Notes under the pieces: generated by a model
Told to the model about the DNA's origin: nothing
Seen by the model: only the letters and a program-made list of their open reading frames with translations
The model's database searches: none
Translations under genes and position numbers: made by a program
Assembly: GCF_012927645.1 (NCBI RefSeq)
Contig: NZ_JABBMT010000020.1
Span: forward strand, 1 to 64,000
Length of the DNA: 64,000 nt
Reading direction: 5' to 3'
DNA from: Pseudoalteromonas arctica
GTDB lineage: Bacteria > Pseudomonadota > Gammaproteobacteria > Enterobacterales > Alteromonadaceae
Shown here: one piece after another, positions 54,772 to 63,857 of the stretch
How positions within the stretch are numbered: position 1 is the first letter of the stretch
Layout: each line of letters begins with the position of its first letter

Positions 54772-55512
54772 TTACCAATACTGCTCAACAGTAATTTGCC
54801 CAGGCTCGCGACGACGATTGCGGGTGTAGCCTTGCTTGATTAATAATGCGCTGGTGTCTTTAACCATTTGTGGATTACCACAGATCATAAATTGAGTACT
54901 TTGCGGGCTAACTGTGCTGTTACAATGATTAAATAAAGTGCCATCGGCGATTCGATCAGTAATGCGCCCATCCAAGCCGACAATTGCCTGCTCGCGACTC
55001 ACTACGGGCAGATAAGCCAACTGTGGATACTGCTGCTGCAATTGCGCTATTTTTGCTTGATAACTTAAATCAGCATTCAAACGTACGCCATGCACTAAGG
55101 TAATGTGCTTAAACTGCTGCCACACATCAGGCTGATCTAAAATAGATAAAAACGGCCCAATTGCAGTTCCAGTACTAAGCATAAATAACTGTTCACTGGC
55201 GGGAATTTCATCAATAGTAAAAAAACCACTGGCACGGCTTTCAATCATCACCGTATCGCCGGGTTTAAGTTTGGCTAATTGTTGTGATAATAAGCCATCT
55301 GCAACGTTGATCAGATAAAACTCTAAATCGGGAGAACTTGGCGCATTGACATAAGAGTACGCCCGTGCAATACGTTTTTCATCCATCATCATAGAAAGCT
55401 TAGTAAACTGCCCTGCTTTAAACGGCCCCACATCGGCATTTACAATGAGGCTAAATAAACTATCGGTCCACCAAACAATCTCTTTAACACTCGCTTCAAC
55501 CCAATTAGACAC
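54772..55512 (-). CDS. fpr: Ferredoxin/flavodoxin--NADP+ reductase
   Basis: A 246-aa FAD enzyme moving electrons between NADPH and ferredoxin or flavodoxin. FAD-binding block: RAYSYVNAPSSPDLEFYLINV. NADP-binding block: MLSTGTAIGPFLSIL, then FMICGNPQMVKDTSALL, with the conserved ending ITVEQYW. AGGAGCG 6 bases before the GTG at 55512 fixes the start (SNWVEASVKE), 20 residues shorter than the open frame. Confidence 0.93.
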   Translation of the reverse strand: MSNWVEASVKEIVWWTDSLFSLIVNADVGPFKAGQFTKLSMMMDEKRIARAYSYVNAPSSPDLEFYLINVADGLLSQQLAKLKPGDTVMIESRASGFFTIDEIPASEQLFMLSTGTAIGPFLSILDQPDVWQQFKHITLVHGVRLNADLSYQAKIAQLQQQYPQLAYLPVVSREQAIVGLDGRITDRIADGTLFNHCNSTVSPQSTQFMICGNPQMVKDTSALLIKQGYTRNRRREPGQITVEQYW

Positions 55513-55600
55513 AATTAACGCTCCTGAATTACTGCTTTGTATAACAGTGGCAAGAGTGCACAGCATTGTCAATGATTCAGTAGCTTTAAGCTATAAGAAT

Positions 55601-55630
55601 AAAAAAGCCGCCTAGTTTAACTAGGCGACT
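55601..55630 (-). terminator. Terminator of the deoB-deoD operon
   Basis: CGCCTAG and CTAGGCG form a 7-bp stem with a 5-base loop and further partial pairing. The minus strand runs into a six-base T tract about 75 bases after the deoD stop. Confidence 0.8.
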
Positions 55631-55706
55631 TTGGAGGTTAGTCTCACATTATTTTGGGCGTGTCTCCAAAATACTGCGAATACGTTACCAAGGAACTTTT
55701 TGTTTA

Positions 55707-56414
55707 TTACGCTTCGATTGACTCAAGCGCAATTTTAACCATTTCGTTAAAGGTGCTTTGACGCTCTTCACTTGGGGTTGCTTCACCGGTGATCACGTGG
55801 TCACTCACAGTAAATAATGCCATGGCTTTTGCGCCATATTCAGCAGCAACGCCGTATAAACCGGCCGTTTCCATATCAATCGCTAGCATACCTAATTTAT
55901 CAAGCTCTTGATAAAAAGTGTTGTCAGCTTGATAGAAAGTGTCGGTGGTAAATACGTTACCTACTTTCGCTTTAATGCCTAACTCTTTCGCAGCATTAAC
56001 GCCATTTAGTAGTAAGTCAAAGTCAGCAATTGCTGAGAAATCATAACCACGTACACGCGCACGGTTTACATTTGAATCTGTGCTTGCGCCTTGTGCGAAG
56101 ATAACGTCACGAATTTTAATGTCGCTACCAATACCACCACAAGTGCCGATGCGAATTAGGTTTTTAACGCCATAGCTGACAATTAATTCGCGTGCATAAA
56201 TCGACATTGATGGAATGCCCATACCAGAGCCCATAATGCTTACTAGTTTACCTTTATAAGTGCCAGTAAAACCATACATGTTACGAACGCCGGCTACTTT
56301 TACAGCATCATCAAGAAAATTTTCGGCAATGTATTGCGCACGTAATGGATCACCCGGCATTAATACCGTTTGTGCAAAATCGCCATTATTTGCGTCAATA
56401 TGTGGAGTACTCAT
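55707..56414 (-). CDS. deoD: Purine-nucleoside phosphorylase (DeoD type)
   Basis: A 235-aa hexameric enzyme that splits purine (deoxy)nucleosides with phosphate. Family blocks are [97 protein letters not shown] and VSDHVITGE (catalytic Asp). It overlaps deoB by one base (TAATG), so the two are translationally coupled. The pair acts in nucleoside catabolism together with udk and nupC across the divergent promoter region. Confidence 0.97.
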   Translation of the reverse strand: MSTPHIDANNGDFAQTVLMPGDPLRAQYIAENFLDDAVKVAGVRNMYGFTGTYKGKLVSIMGSGMGIPSMSIYARELIVSYGVKNLIRIGTCGGIGSDIKIRDVIFAQGASTDSNVNRARVRGYDFSAIADFDLLLNGVNAAKELGIKAKVGNVFTTDTFYQADNTFYQELDKLGMLAIDMETAGLYGVAAEYGAKAMALFTVSDHVITGEATPSEERQSTFNEMVKIALESIEA

Positions 56415-57646
56415 TATTCGTTTCCTTTTACTTTTAGCGCGTTAAGCTTATCAATAAAGCCATTGCCATATTCAAGTGCAGGTAAGTTAAACCACTGGGC
56501 AAGTGTTTGACCTATGTCTGCAAAACTAGCACGTTCACCAAGCGGGGTATTTTCCAGCCCTACCTGATAAGCAAGTACAGGCACATATTCACGGGTGTGC
56601 TCACTGCCCGGGAATGTTGGATCACAACCGTGATCCGCCGTAATAATTAGTACGTCGTCGGCTTTAAGCTGATTAAGAAGCGTTGGTAAGTAATCGTCCA
56701 GCTGTTTAAGCGCTTTTGCATACCCAACAGGATCACGGCGATGACCAAATTTTTCATCAAAATCAACTAAATTAGTAAATATCAAACTGTGATCAGGCGC
56801 TGACGCCATCACTTGTGTGGTTTTTTCTAACAAGTTTTGTAAGCCTGGGGCTTTATGTTTTTGGGTGATCCCTTGATGCGCATATATATCTGCAATTTTA
56901 CCAATACTAATCACTTCTCCACCGTCTTGTGCTAGTTTGTCTAGCAATGTTGGCGCTGGCGGTAGCACTGAGTAATCTCGACGATTGCCAGTTCTGGCAA
57001 AATCTTGATTATTAGAACCCAAAAATGGCCGCGCAATCACTCGTCCTATGTTCATTTCATCAAGCAGCGCCCGTGTGATTTCGCAGACCTGATAAAGCTT
57101 TTCTAGACCGAAAGTTTGTTCATGCGCGGCTATTTGAAACACGCTATCAGCTGAGGTGTAACAGATTGGTTTACCTGTTTTTACGTGCTCTTCACCTAGC
57201 TGTTCTAAAATCGTAGTACCCGAGGCATGGCAATTACCTAAAATCCCCGGGATACCGGTACGAGCAATCAGCTCGTCAATTAACTCTTGTGGAAAACTCG
57301 GTTGTGTTTTAGGGAAATATCCCCAATCGAATAACACCGGTACACCTGCCATTTCCCAATGACCTGATGGAGTATCTTTACCACTGGAAAGCTCTTTAGC
57401 GTAACCCCAAGCTGCAATCGGTGTTTGGCGGTCGCTAACAAGGCACGGTTCGTTGCCTGCTGCTTCACATGCATCAACTAAGCCTAATAACGATAGGTTA
57501 GGTAGTGATAGCTGTTCACCCGTTTCTGCAAAGTATGCTTTAAGCAAATGTGCAAAAGTGTTTGCGCCCAAGTCGCCAAACTTATCAGCGTCTGGTGCTG
57601 CACCTATGCCTAGGCTATCTGCCATTAATATAATTGCTCTTGCCAT
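56414..57646 (-). CDS. deoB: Phosphopentomutase
   Basis: Interconverts (deoxy)ribose-1- and -5-phosphate. The protein (410 aa) has alkaline-phosphatase-superfamily metal sites: [21 protein letters not shown] at the N-terminus, [12 protein letters not shown] with the conserved Thr/Ser-region, [16 protein letters not shown] and [23 protein letters not shown]. The ATG at 57646 has GAGGTG upstream; a GTG two codons earlier is also open. First gene of the deoB-deoD operon; no deoA or deoC follows. Confidence 0.97.
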   Translation of the reverse strand: MARAIILMADSLGIGAAPDADKFGDLGANTFAHLLKAYFAETGEQLSLPNLSLLGLVDACEAAGNEPCLVSDRQTPIAAWGYAKELSSGKDTPSGHWEMAGVPVLFDWGYFPKTQPSFPQELIDELIARTGIPGILGNCHASGTTILEQLGEEHVKTGKPICYTSADSVFQIAAHEQTFGLEKLYQVCEITRALLDEMNIGRVIARPFLGSNNQDFARTGNRRDYSVLPPAPTLLDKLAQDGGEVISIGKIADIYAHQGITQKHKAPGLQNLLEKTTQVMASAPDHSLIFTNLVDFDEKFGHRRDPVGYAKALKQLDDYLPTLLNQLKADDVLIITADHGCDPTFPGSEHTREYVPVLAYQVGLENTPLGERASFADIGQTLAQWFNLPALEYGNGFIDKLNALKVKGNE

Positions 57647-57700
57647 ACTCACCTCAATTGTCCAATGTAGCTACTTTATATTTTTGTGCTTTTTAACGTA

Positions 57701-57716
57701 CAGGACATAAGTCCTG
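57701..57716. promoter_or_regulatory. Small palindrome in the deoB/udk intergenic region
   Basis: CAGGAC-ATAA-GTCCTG is a perfect 6-bp inverted repeat in the gap between the divergent nucleoside genes. It may be an operator for a nucleoside repressor. Confidence 0.3.
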
Positions 57717-57837
57717 TTTCATAAAACCTAAACATTATAAATTTCATATCTTAAAGCGAAGCAAGAGAGATTATTCGTGTCTTTTTTGCTATTGTGATCT
57801 ACCAACAATGTATCCTTCTGTGTGGATGAGAACTTTA

Positions 57838-58479
57838 GTGACACGTACAATAATAGCTATTGCTGGCGCTTCTGCGTCTGGCAAATCTCTTTTTAGCCAA
57901 ACTATTTATAATGAATTGGTGAATGAGCTTGAACCTGGCGCCATCGCCGTGATCGAAGAAGATGCGTATTATAAAGACCAATCGCATTTGCCGTTTGATC
58001 ATCGTACGCAAACGAACTACGACCACCCTGATGCGTTTGAACATGAGTTAATGTGTAAACATTTAACACAGTTACGTAATGGTGAAGCGGTAGAAGTACC
58101 TAGCTATGATTATGCACAGCATACGCGCAGTGACAAAACACGCACTGTAATGCCAGCAGAAATACTCATAGTTGAAGGGATTTTATTGCTTAGTGATAAA
58201 GCGCTACGTAAAGAATTTGATATCAAAGTGTTTATTGATACACCGCTTGATATTTGCCTGATGCGCCGTATGCAACGTGATATGGAGCAACGAGGCAGAA
58301 CATTACAGTCCGTTGTTGAACAATATCAAGCTACTGTGAGACCAATGTTTTATCAGTTTATTGAGCCTTCAAAGCACAATGCTGATTTAGTGGTAACGCG
58401 TGGTGGTATGAATCGTGTTGCGATTGATATAATTAAAAGTAAAATAAAATATTTACTACAAAAACAACAACGGGAATAA
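57838..58479 (+). CDS. udk: Uridine kinase
   Basis: Phosphorylates uridine and cytidine in pyrimidine salvage. The 213-aa product (same length as E. coli Udk) begins VTRTIIAIAGASASGKSLFS with the P-loop GASASGKS. Other blocks are EEDAYYKDQSHLPFDHRTQ, NYDHPDAFEHELM, PAEILIVEGILLL and RMQRDMEQRGR. I prefer the GTG at 57838, preceded by GGATGAG; in-frame ATGs at 57826 and 57808 have poor ribosome sites. The start is uncertain by ten codons. It is followed after 6 bases by the nucleoside transporter gene. Confidence 0.92.
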   Translation: MTRTIIAIAGASASGKSLFSQTIYNELVNELEPGAIAVIEEDAYYKDQSHLPFDHRTQTNYDHPDAFEHELMCKHLTQLRNGEAVEVPSYDYAQHTRSDKTRTVMPAEILIVEGILLLSDKALRKEFDIKVFIDTPLDICLMRRMQRDMEQRGRTLQSVVEQYQATVRPMFYQFIEPSKHNADLVVTRGGMNRVAIDIIKSKIKYLLQKQQRE

Positions 58480-58485
58480 GCAAAA

Positions 58486-59838
58486 ATGACAACATTTATG
58501 AGCTTAGTCGGCATGTGTATGCTGCTAGGCATTGCATTTGCGGCCTCGACAAATCGCAAAGCAATTAGTTTAAGAACTGTCGGTATCGCTTTTGCCATGC
58601 AGTTCATAATAGGTGGTTTTGTCCTGTTTTCAGAAGCAGGTAAAAATGCATTAGTTGGCATGTCAAAAGCCGTATCATCAGTGATCGGTTTTGCTAATGA
58701 TGGTATTAGCTTTTTATTTGGACCATTAGCAAATCAGGATACGTTAGGGTTTATTTTTGCTATTCAAGTATTGCCCGTTATTGTGTTTTTCTCAGCATTA
58801 GTTGCTGTGTTATATCACTTAGGCATTATGGATTGGATAATCAGAATATTAGGCGGTGGTTTACAAAAGCTGTTGAAAACCTCACGCACCGAGTCGCTTT
58901 CAGCAACCGCAAACATTTTTGTTGGTCAAACTGAAGCGCCACTAATTGTTAAACCTTTTATTGCAACGATGACTAAATCAGAGTTATTTGCAGTGATGGT
59001 AGGTGGCTTAGCAACGGTAGCAGGCTCAGTAATGGCCGGTTACGTAATTATTGGTGTAGAGCTTAAATATTTAATTGCAGCCAGCTTTATGGCAGCGCCG
59101 GGTGGTTTCTTAATGGCCAAGATGATTGTGCCAGAGACCGAAACACCAAAAGATACGTTAGCTGATTTAGAGCTTGACGAAGACAAGCCAGTTAACGTTA
59201 TTGATGCTGCAGCATCGGGGGCTGCAAATGGCATGCATTTAGCACTAAATGTAGGTGCAATGCTATTAGCATTTGTTGCTTTAATAGCTTTATTAAATGG
59301 TTTGTTTGGCGGCATTGGAGGTTTATTAGCTAGCATCGGCGGTTGGTTAATTAACTTCAGTAATTTATTAGATAGCACTGCTCGTGACTGGGCGGTAATA
59401 GATGGAATCGCAAGTTTATTTAACTCCATTGGTGATTCGCTAAATAGCACTGGAGCTTGGATAAGCACTTTAACGTTACAAATGATTTTAGGCTATATAT
59501 TTGCACCGGTTGCCTGGTTACTTGGTGTACCGTGGAGTGAAGCAATTATAGCCGGTAGCTTTATTGGTCAAAAAATAGTAGTGAATGAGTTTGTTGCTTA
59601 TTTAGACTTTATAAATTATCGCGATACGTTAAGCGCACACACACAAGCGATTGTCACATTCGCGTTATGTGGGTTTGCTAACTTATCATCGATAGCCATT
59701 TTACTAGGTGGATTAGGCGGTATGGCGCCTAGTCGGCGAAAGGATATCGCACGCTTAGGGCTCAGAGCAGTGTTAGCAGGATCTATGGCTAACCTTATGA
59801 GCGCCGCAATTGCAGGTTTTTTCCTCTCGCTAGCTTAG
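58486..59838 (+). CDS. NupC-family concentrative nucleoside transporter
   Basis: A 450-aa inner-membrane cation-nucleoside symporter (CNT family). Typical blocks are [62 protein letters not shown] and [17 protein letters not shown]. It has about eight to ten membrane helices. It forms an operon with udk (6-bp gap), linking uptake to phosphorylation. A terminator follows at 59924. Confidence 0.95.
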   Translation: MTTFMSLVGMCMLLGIAFAASTNRKAISLRTVGIAFAMQFIIGGFVLFSEAGKNALVGMSKAVSSVIGFANDGISFLFGPLANQDTLGFIFAIQVLPVIVFFSALVAVLYHLGIMDWIIRILGGGLQKLLKTSRTESLSATANIFVGQTEAPLIVKPFIATMTKSELFAVMVGGLATVAGSVMAGYVIIGVELKYLIAASFMAAPGGFLMAKMIVPETETPKDTLADLELDEDKPVNVIDAAASGAANGMHLALNVGAMLLAFVALIALLNGLFGGIGGLLASIGGWLINFSNLLDSTARDWAVIDGIASLFNSIGDSLNSTGAWISTLTLQMILGYIFAPVAWLLGVPWSEAIIAGSFIGQKIVVNEFVAYLDFINYRDTLSAHTQAIVTFALCGFANLSSIAILLGGLGGMAPSRRKDIARLGLRAVLAGSMANLMSAAIAGFFLSLA

Positions 59839-59923
59839 AAACTTTGAGATGAGCCTTAGTTGCAAAACAATAAGATAAGCCTTTAAGGGGTTAAAGACTT
59901 ATCTTACTTGAACGATACTTCAC

Positions 59924-59944
59924 AAAGGGCCTTTATGGCCCTTT
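59924..59944 (+). terminator. Terminator after the nucleoside transporter gene
   Basis: AAAGGGCC-TTTAT-GGCCCTTT hairpin with a short T tract, 86 bases after the stop. Confidence 0.75.
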
Positions 59945-60088
59945 TATCGTTTTTAATTCACCGTTTATTTCCATACGTTATTGCTATGCTCAAAGCTCTA
60001 CCTATCGCCAAAAAGTGAATAAATACGGCTACTTATTAACCCGCTACTTCTTTGTGTCAGTGCTCAAGGCATTGCCCGTCAAAACTTA

Positions 60089-60373
60089 ATGGTTGTGACC
60101 GAATTGTCGCCGCCAAATCAAGTTTTGCTTAACCTACAGTATTGGCAGATACTACAGAGCGCGAAACACTCTTCATTGGATAGGACACCAGTAGCACAGT
60201 TTGAAATGAGCTTTGTAACACTCTCTGAGCGCAGCTATATTAACTTTAATGAAACAGATCAGGGAAAGCAATATAAAATAGCCGTACAGCGCTATGACCA
60301 AATTGCTATAATTAGTAATCTAAAAAGAATTCTGAGTCGAGAATTAAATCGATTCTGTTTTTCAAAAAAATAG
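60089..60373 (+). CDS. Possible small hypothetical protein, start unclear
   Basis: A 94-codon frame opens at an ATG without a ribosome site and reads MVVTELSPPNQVLLNLQYWQ. The frame stays open upstream to 60023 and encodes RLLINPLLLCVSAQGIARQN, which looks like a signal peptide, but the codon where a start would be expected is ATA. It may be a secreted protein whose start codon was lost. Family unknown. Confidence 0.4.
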   Translation: MVVTELSPPNQVLLNLQYWQILQSAKHSSLDRTPVAQFEMSFVTLSERSYINFNETDQGKQYKIAVQRYDQIAIISNLKRILSRELNRFCFSKK

Positions 60374-60548
60374 GTTTACATACTCATAATGGTGAGCTAC
60401 TTTCAATAGCTTCTTATTTTGTTTAAAGTCAACACTCTCCACTAACTACGTATAAATAACCCCTCTGACGACCCCTAACATATATGCAATCATTTGAGTA
60501 ATTATAAAAAATAGGAAGATCAGCAAGTTATGTCAGCTTTCAAACACA

Positions 60549-60576
60549 AAAAAGCAAGCCTAAGCTTGCTTTTTTT
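60549..60576 (-). terminator. Terminator of the cold-shock gene
   Basis: AAAGCAAGC pairs with GCTTGCTTT around a short loop; T tracts on both strands suggest bidirectional use. It lies just after the csp stop on the minus strand. Confidence 0.8.
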
Positions 60577-60597
60577 TATTCTACCTAAAAGGCAAAA

Positions 60598-60807
60598 TTA
60601 AACTGGAGTGATGTTCTCAGCTTGTGGACCTTTTTGACCTTGTGAAAGAGTAAACTCTACACGTTGCCCTTCAGCTAAAGTTTTGAAACCTTCGCTTTTG
60701 ATTGCTGAGAAATGTGCGAAAACGTCTGGGCCATTTTCTTGCTCAATGAAACCAAAACCTTTAGACTCGTTAAACCACTTAACTGTACCTGATACGATGT
60801 TAGACAT
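60598..60807 (-). CDS. Cold-shock protein of the CspA family
   Basis: A 69-aa single cold-shock domain. RNP1 is KGFGFIEQ and RNP2 is DVFAHFSAI, both intact, within [20 protein letters not shown]. It is an RNA chaperone acting on single-stranded RNA. A CAGGATA site precedes the ATG, and the mRNA leader is probably about 150 bases long (promoter at 60968-60995), as in cold-induced csp genes. Confidence 0.95.
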   Translation of the reverse strand: MSNIVSGTVKWFNESKGFGFIEQENGPDVFAHFSAIKSEGFKTLAEGQRVEFTLSQGQKGPQAENITPV

Positions 60808-60967
60808 AGTAATATCCTGATATAAAAATAAAATAATTGCTCTAATGAGCGGTGTAGCAAAAAAATGAGATGGTACTTTAAAAACTTCAGGACGGTACTA
60901 CAAGTATTACTTATACAACATCGAAATGGAGATTTATAGCTTTCATGCTTCTTTCTAGCTGCAGCAA

Positions 60968-60995
60968 ACTATACAGGGTATATACGTTATGTCAA
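60968..60995 (-). promoter_or_regulatory. Sigma-70 promoter of the cold-shock gene
   Basis: On the minus strand TTGACA (60995-60990) and TATAGT (60973-60968) are spaced by 16 bases. Transcription would begin near 60961, giving a long leader of about 150 bases before csp. The 304-bp gap 60808-61111 holds this promoter and leader. Confidence 0.7.
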
Positions 60996-61111
60996 CCCCT
61001 TTATTAGTTATTATATAAATACCCAGCTACGGCAAGATCATTATAAATAGCACTTTATAGAACATGTAGTGCTCAGATCAAGGCATAATAATCACCTTGG
61101 TCACGTAAAAT

Positions 61112-61390
61112 ATGAGCGCTACTTTTCTGAAACACTCTAATTCAATTACCGATCCTCGTATTGAACGCTGTAAAAAGCATGAGCTTATCGATATTTTCCT
61201 TTTAGCCATTAGTGCTGTACTCTCCGGCGCAGAAGGATGGGAGGATATTGAAGACTTTGGGCACTTAAAACTTGATTGGTTAAAAAGATATGGCGCTTTC
61301 AAAGCGGGTATCCCAAGACACGACACCATAGCCCGTGTCACTTGTCACTTGTCACTTGTCACTTCTCAGGAGAGTAGGGTCACCCATTAG
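61112..61390 (+). pseudogene. Truncated ISAs1-family transposase
   Basis: The frame matches the N-terminus of ISAs1-type (DDE) transposases: DPRIERCKKHELIDIFLLAI, SAVLSGAEGWEDIEDFGHLK and GIPRHDTIARV, then falls into a tandem repeat and stops at 92 codons instead of ~370. The catalytic part is missing, so it is a relic. It borders the cassette array. Confidence 0.85.
61337..61364 (+). repeat. Four tandem GTCACTT heptamers
   Basis: Four exact copies of GTCACTT lie end to end at the point where the transposase similarity ends. It may have grown by slippage, or mark the deletion joint. Confidence 0.85.
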
Positions 61391-61612
61391 AAAGTTCATC
61401 GTGCATTTAATGAATTTCAAACAACAGCGCTAGTGGCGCTGCATCACTTTGCCTACTTCGCTGGCAACATCTGCCAACGACAACCAAAATAAATATAGCT
61501 CTGCGTTAAAGTTAACAATTAACTACGGATGTCATATTTTCTACTCTAGTTTACTGCTTAAAGATAGTTGACAGGCAATAGGCAAGACGCGACCCCATTC
61601 TTTCGCGTTAAT

Positions 61613-62098
61613 TCAAAAAGTTAACAGCATATCATTCCATTGTGCACCGCCATGACTTGAATCTGATACACCTTGATGAACAAATCCAAAGCTTTGGTAA
61701 AACTTAACAAGGTGATCTTTACAAGTAAGTACCATACCTTTATGTTTACGGTTTTGGCTAAACTCAATAAAATATTTGGTAAGTGCCGATGCATACCCCT
61801 GGTTTTGGTATTCAGGATCTACTGCCAAACCAAATACAGTTTGGTACCCACCTTGAGGGCAATGAAGATTACTATCAGAATACAACGCATCAGGAAGTTC
61901 CGGAGCATTGTAGATACAGCCGTTAATGTGACCAACAACAATACCACCACTCTCAAGTACAAAAAAACATTCAGGAAAAGCTGAAAATCGTTTTTTAAAT
62001 AACTCTAATGGCGCAGCTTCAGACTCGGAAAAGCAAATTCCTTCTATTTCAGCCATACGGCTAATATCTTCTTTCATAGCTTGACGAATTTTGTACAT
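61613..62098 (-). CDS. GNAT-family N-acetyltransferase (cassette gene)
   Basis: A 161-aa acetyl-CoA-dependent acetyltransferase. Blocks: IRQAMKEDISRMAEIEGICF, the acetyl-CoA loop in VFGLAVDPEYQNQGYASAL (Q/RxxGxG/A) and VKFYQSFGFVHQG. The layout resembles AANAT-like GNATs; acceptor unknown. AAAGGAA precedes the ATG. It lies just beyond an attC-like site (62175-62276) on the same strand and so behaves as a gene cassette; no attC is recognisable after its stop. Confidence 0.88.
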   Translation of the reverse strand: MYKIRQAMKEDISRMAEIEGICFSESEAAPLELFKKRFSAFPECFFVLESGGIVVGHINGCIYNAPELPDALYSDSNLHCPQGGYQTVFGLAVDPEYQNQGYASALTKYFIEFSQNRKHKGMVLTCKDHLVKFYQSFGFVHQGVSDSSHGGAQWNDMLLTF

Positions 62099-62174
62099 TT
62101 AAATTCCTTTCTATATTGGAGATGTGCCTACAACATTTTGTAAGGCTGACAACTCTCGGAGTAAATATCTGGGC

Positions 62175-62276
62175 ACATAACGCCGCTGTAAGCTGCATTT
62201 TTGTAGGAACCTGTTTGTGCGATTTTGCACAAACAGAAGTGACGGAAAAAATGTCAGATTCACAGCTTTGTTAAGC
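62175..62276 (-). other. Integron attC-like recombination site 1 (102 bp)
   Basis: Read on the minus strand: R'' GCTTAAC (perfect RYYYAAC), L'' GCTGTGAATCTG, an inner hairpin CTGTTTGTGC/GCACAAACAG, L' CAGCTTACAGC, and R' GTTATGT (6 of 7 of GTTRRRY). L'' has one extra G compared with L', the extrahelical base typical of attC. The stop codon of the DUF6622-like gene lies inside R''. Confidence 0.8.
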
Positions 62277-62780
62277 ATCTCTTGCAACCGGTTGCAATCC
62301 AATTATACGCCAGGTACTTATTGCTCTTGCTACAAAAACCCCACTAAACGCTCCGTAAATTAAGCTACATACAATTATAAATACGGGATTCGATACGACA
62401 GTCGGCTGTAATGCGTTTAATACACCAACAAAATATTTGGTAAAGAAAATTGCCATCATTAGTACAAAAGGAATCCAGCTTCCAGTAATGTTGAAGCTTT
62501 CAGTTTCAACATTGAATTGGACGTCTTTTACAGGCAAATATTTTGCTACCAAAATTGCCACACACGCAAGGGCAAAAAACCATAATCCGATAGGAGTCAG
62601 CGATAAACCAAAGCTGGATGACACCCCAAAATATGAAAGAAAAACCATGCCTATTGGTAAAGGTAAAATCAGGTATTTCTTTACTGTTCGTTCTTTGGAT
62701 TGCTGAAACCCTAGTACAGCTAGGAATATAAATAAACCAAATACCCATTTTGGAGTGTGTGCTAATATTTCGATTATCAA
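62271..62780 (-). CDS. Membrane protein, DUF6622-like (cassette gene)
   Basis: A 169-aa protein with four to five hydrophobic helices (WVFGLFIFLAVLGFQ, LPIGMVFLSYFGVSSSFGL, LTPIGLWFFALACVAILVA, FVLMMAIFFTKYFVGVLNAL, VFIIVCSLIYGAFSGVFVA). It matches small cassette-borne membrane proteins; function unknown. The start appears to be TTG with a poorly spaced AAGG, common in integron cassettes. Its TAA is part of the attC R'' box. Confidence 0.75.
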   Translation of the reverse strand: MIIEILAHTPKWVFGLFIFLAVLGFQQSKERTVKKYLILPLPIGMVFLSYFGVSSSFGLSLTPIGLWFFALACVAILVAKYLPVKDVQFNVETESFNITGSWIPFVLMMAIFFTKYFVGVLNALQPTVVSNPVFIIVCSLIYGAFSGVFVARAISTWRIIGLQPVARDA

Positions 62781-62811
62781 GCCTTATCGTCCCTATGTTG
62801 TGTTATTTCTT

Positions 62812-62913
62812 GCTGATCGCCACAATAAGCGGCAATAAAACAGTTTGGCTAAAATTAGCGAAGAATGAGCAAAAAGCCAACTGTTTTTTGTCCGTTTAAT
62901 TGCCTTGTTATGT
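62812..62913 (-). other. Integron attC-like recombination site 2 (102 bp)
   Basis: Minus strand: R'' ACATAAC, AAG, L'' GCAATTAAA, an inner stem AACAGTTGGCT/AGCCAAACTGTT, L' TTTATTGC and a degenerate R' (GATCAGC). L'' has one extra T. The central GCTAATTTT block is shared with site 3, so the two are close relatives. Confidence 0.75.
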
Positions 62914-62968
62914 TTCGGGGATTATACTAAGACCTAAATAGAGACCACTTTAAAGTACTGAGTAACGT

Positions 62969-63217
62969 ATGACTACTAGAATATTAACAGAAGCAGCAGC
63001 AAGCATTAGTGAATTGAAAGCTAACCCTATGAAAGTTGCTATGAGCGCAGATGGTGATGCCATTGCTGTTTTAAATAGGAATGAACCTGCTTTTTATTGC
63101 ATACCAGCAGATACTTATGAATTTATGATGGATCATATGGAAGATCTTGAGCTATTGAGTATTGCTGAATCTAGAAAAAATGAAGAGAGTGTAAAGGTCA
63201 GTTTAAATGAGCTATGA
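62969..63217 (+). CDS. Type II antitoxin, Phd/YefM (StbD-like)
   Basis: An 82-aa antitoxin opening TRILTEAAASISELKANPMK with DGDAIAVLNRNEPAFYCIPA, the DNA-binding N-terminal fold of the family. The acidic C-terminal part (MEDLELLSIAESRKNEESVK) should wrap the toxin. It overlaps the toxin gene by 11 bases and would repress its own operon. It stands in a cassette but in the opposite direction to the attC sites. Confidence 0.88.
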   Translation: MTTRILTEAAASISELKANPMKVAMSADGDAIAVLNRNEPAFYCIPADTYEFMMDHMEDLELLSIAESRKNEESVKVSLNEL

Positions 63218-63494
63218 GTTAGAGTTTAAAAAGACAGCACTGAAAGAATGGAAGAAGCTTGGCTCTACAGTACAACAACAGTTTAAAAAGAAACTAAGTG
63301 AAGTTTTAGAAAACCCAAATATTCAAAGTGCTAAATTATCGGGTGCCAATGAACTTTATAAGATTAAATTAAGACAAGCTGGCTACCGCCTAGTGTACGA
63401 AGTAAATGATTCTATCATTACCGTCACTGTGATTTCAGTAGGAAAGCGTGACAAAGGAAAAGTCTACAAAGTTGCAATGAAACGAACAAGCTAG
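63207..63494 (+). CDS. Type II toxin, RelE/StbE family
   Basis: A 95-aa mRNA interferase of the RelE fold: YELEFKKTALKEWKKLGSTV, AKLSGANELYKIKLRQAGYRLVYEV and VISVGKRDKGKVYKVA. Basic residues in the C-terminal half (Arg and Lys) suit ribosome-dependent mRNA cleavage. It pairs with the antitoxin just upstream. Its stop codon lies 4 bases before attC site 3. Such pairs are known to stabilise cassette arrays. Confidence 0.9.
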   Translation: MSYELEFKKTALKEWKKLGSTVQQQFKKKLSEVLENPNIQSAKLSGANELYKIKLRQAGYRLVYEVNDSIITVTVISVGKRDKGKVYKVAMKRTS

Positions 63495-63497
63495 AGA

Positions 63498-63603
63498 AAC
63501 CAACGCCTCAATCAGAGGCAAAAATCAGTTGGTTAAAATTAGCGACGCAGGAGCAACAAAACCAACTGTTTTTTGTCCTACTGAATTGACTTCTTAGTTG
63601 CTT
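63498..63603 (-). other. Integron attC-like recombination site 3 (106 bp)
   Basis: Minus strand: a degenerate R'' ending AGCAAC, L'' TCAATTCAG, inner stem AACAGTTGGTT/AACCAACTG, L' CTGATTGA, then GGC and R' GTTGGTT. L'' is one base longer than L'. The relE stop codon at 63594 lies inside its left end. Confidence 0.75.
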
Positions 63604-63857
63604 TTATACACCTGTGATCTATGAGCAACTTTTACTACATTAACGACAAGTACATCATCTTTTATTTCATACACTATTCGATACAAACCTTGGCGAACTC
63701 TATAATTTTCCTGCCCTGAAAGTTTAATACAACCTTCCCCTCGAGGGTTTACAGCTAATGTATCTATTTTACTTAGGATCTTTTTTATATCGTTTTTAGG
63801 TATAACTCGTAAATCTTTAGCCACTGATTTTTTAAACGTTATTCTATATTTTTCCAT
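63594..63857 (-). CDS. Type II toxin, RelE/ParE superfamily
   Basis: An 87-aa toxin: YRITFKKSVAKDLRVIPKND, IKLSGQENYRVRQGLYRIVYEI and VVKVAHRSQVYKSN. It starts at an ATG that overlaps the 3' end of the antitoxin gene by 14 bases, and ends within attC site 3. It differs from the 63207 toxin, so it comes from a second, independent cassette. Confidence 0.88.
   Translation of the reverse strand: MEKYRITFKKSVAKDLRVIPKNDIKKILSKIDTLAVNPRGEGCIKLSGQENYRVRQGLYRIVYEIKDDVLVVNVVKVAHRSQVYKSN

Noticed and set aside
61337-61364. Possible CRISPR-like array of short repeats
   Set aside because: The units are only 7 bases, directly adjacent and without spacers, so this is a simple tandem repeat.
62175-62913. 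Reading the attC sites in the plus orientation
   Set aside because: Site 1 would have a perfect GTTAAGC R' box, but in all three sites the extra unpaired base would then lie in the wrong arm, and two gene stop codons fit the minus orientation.
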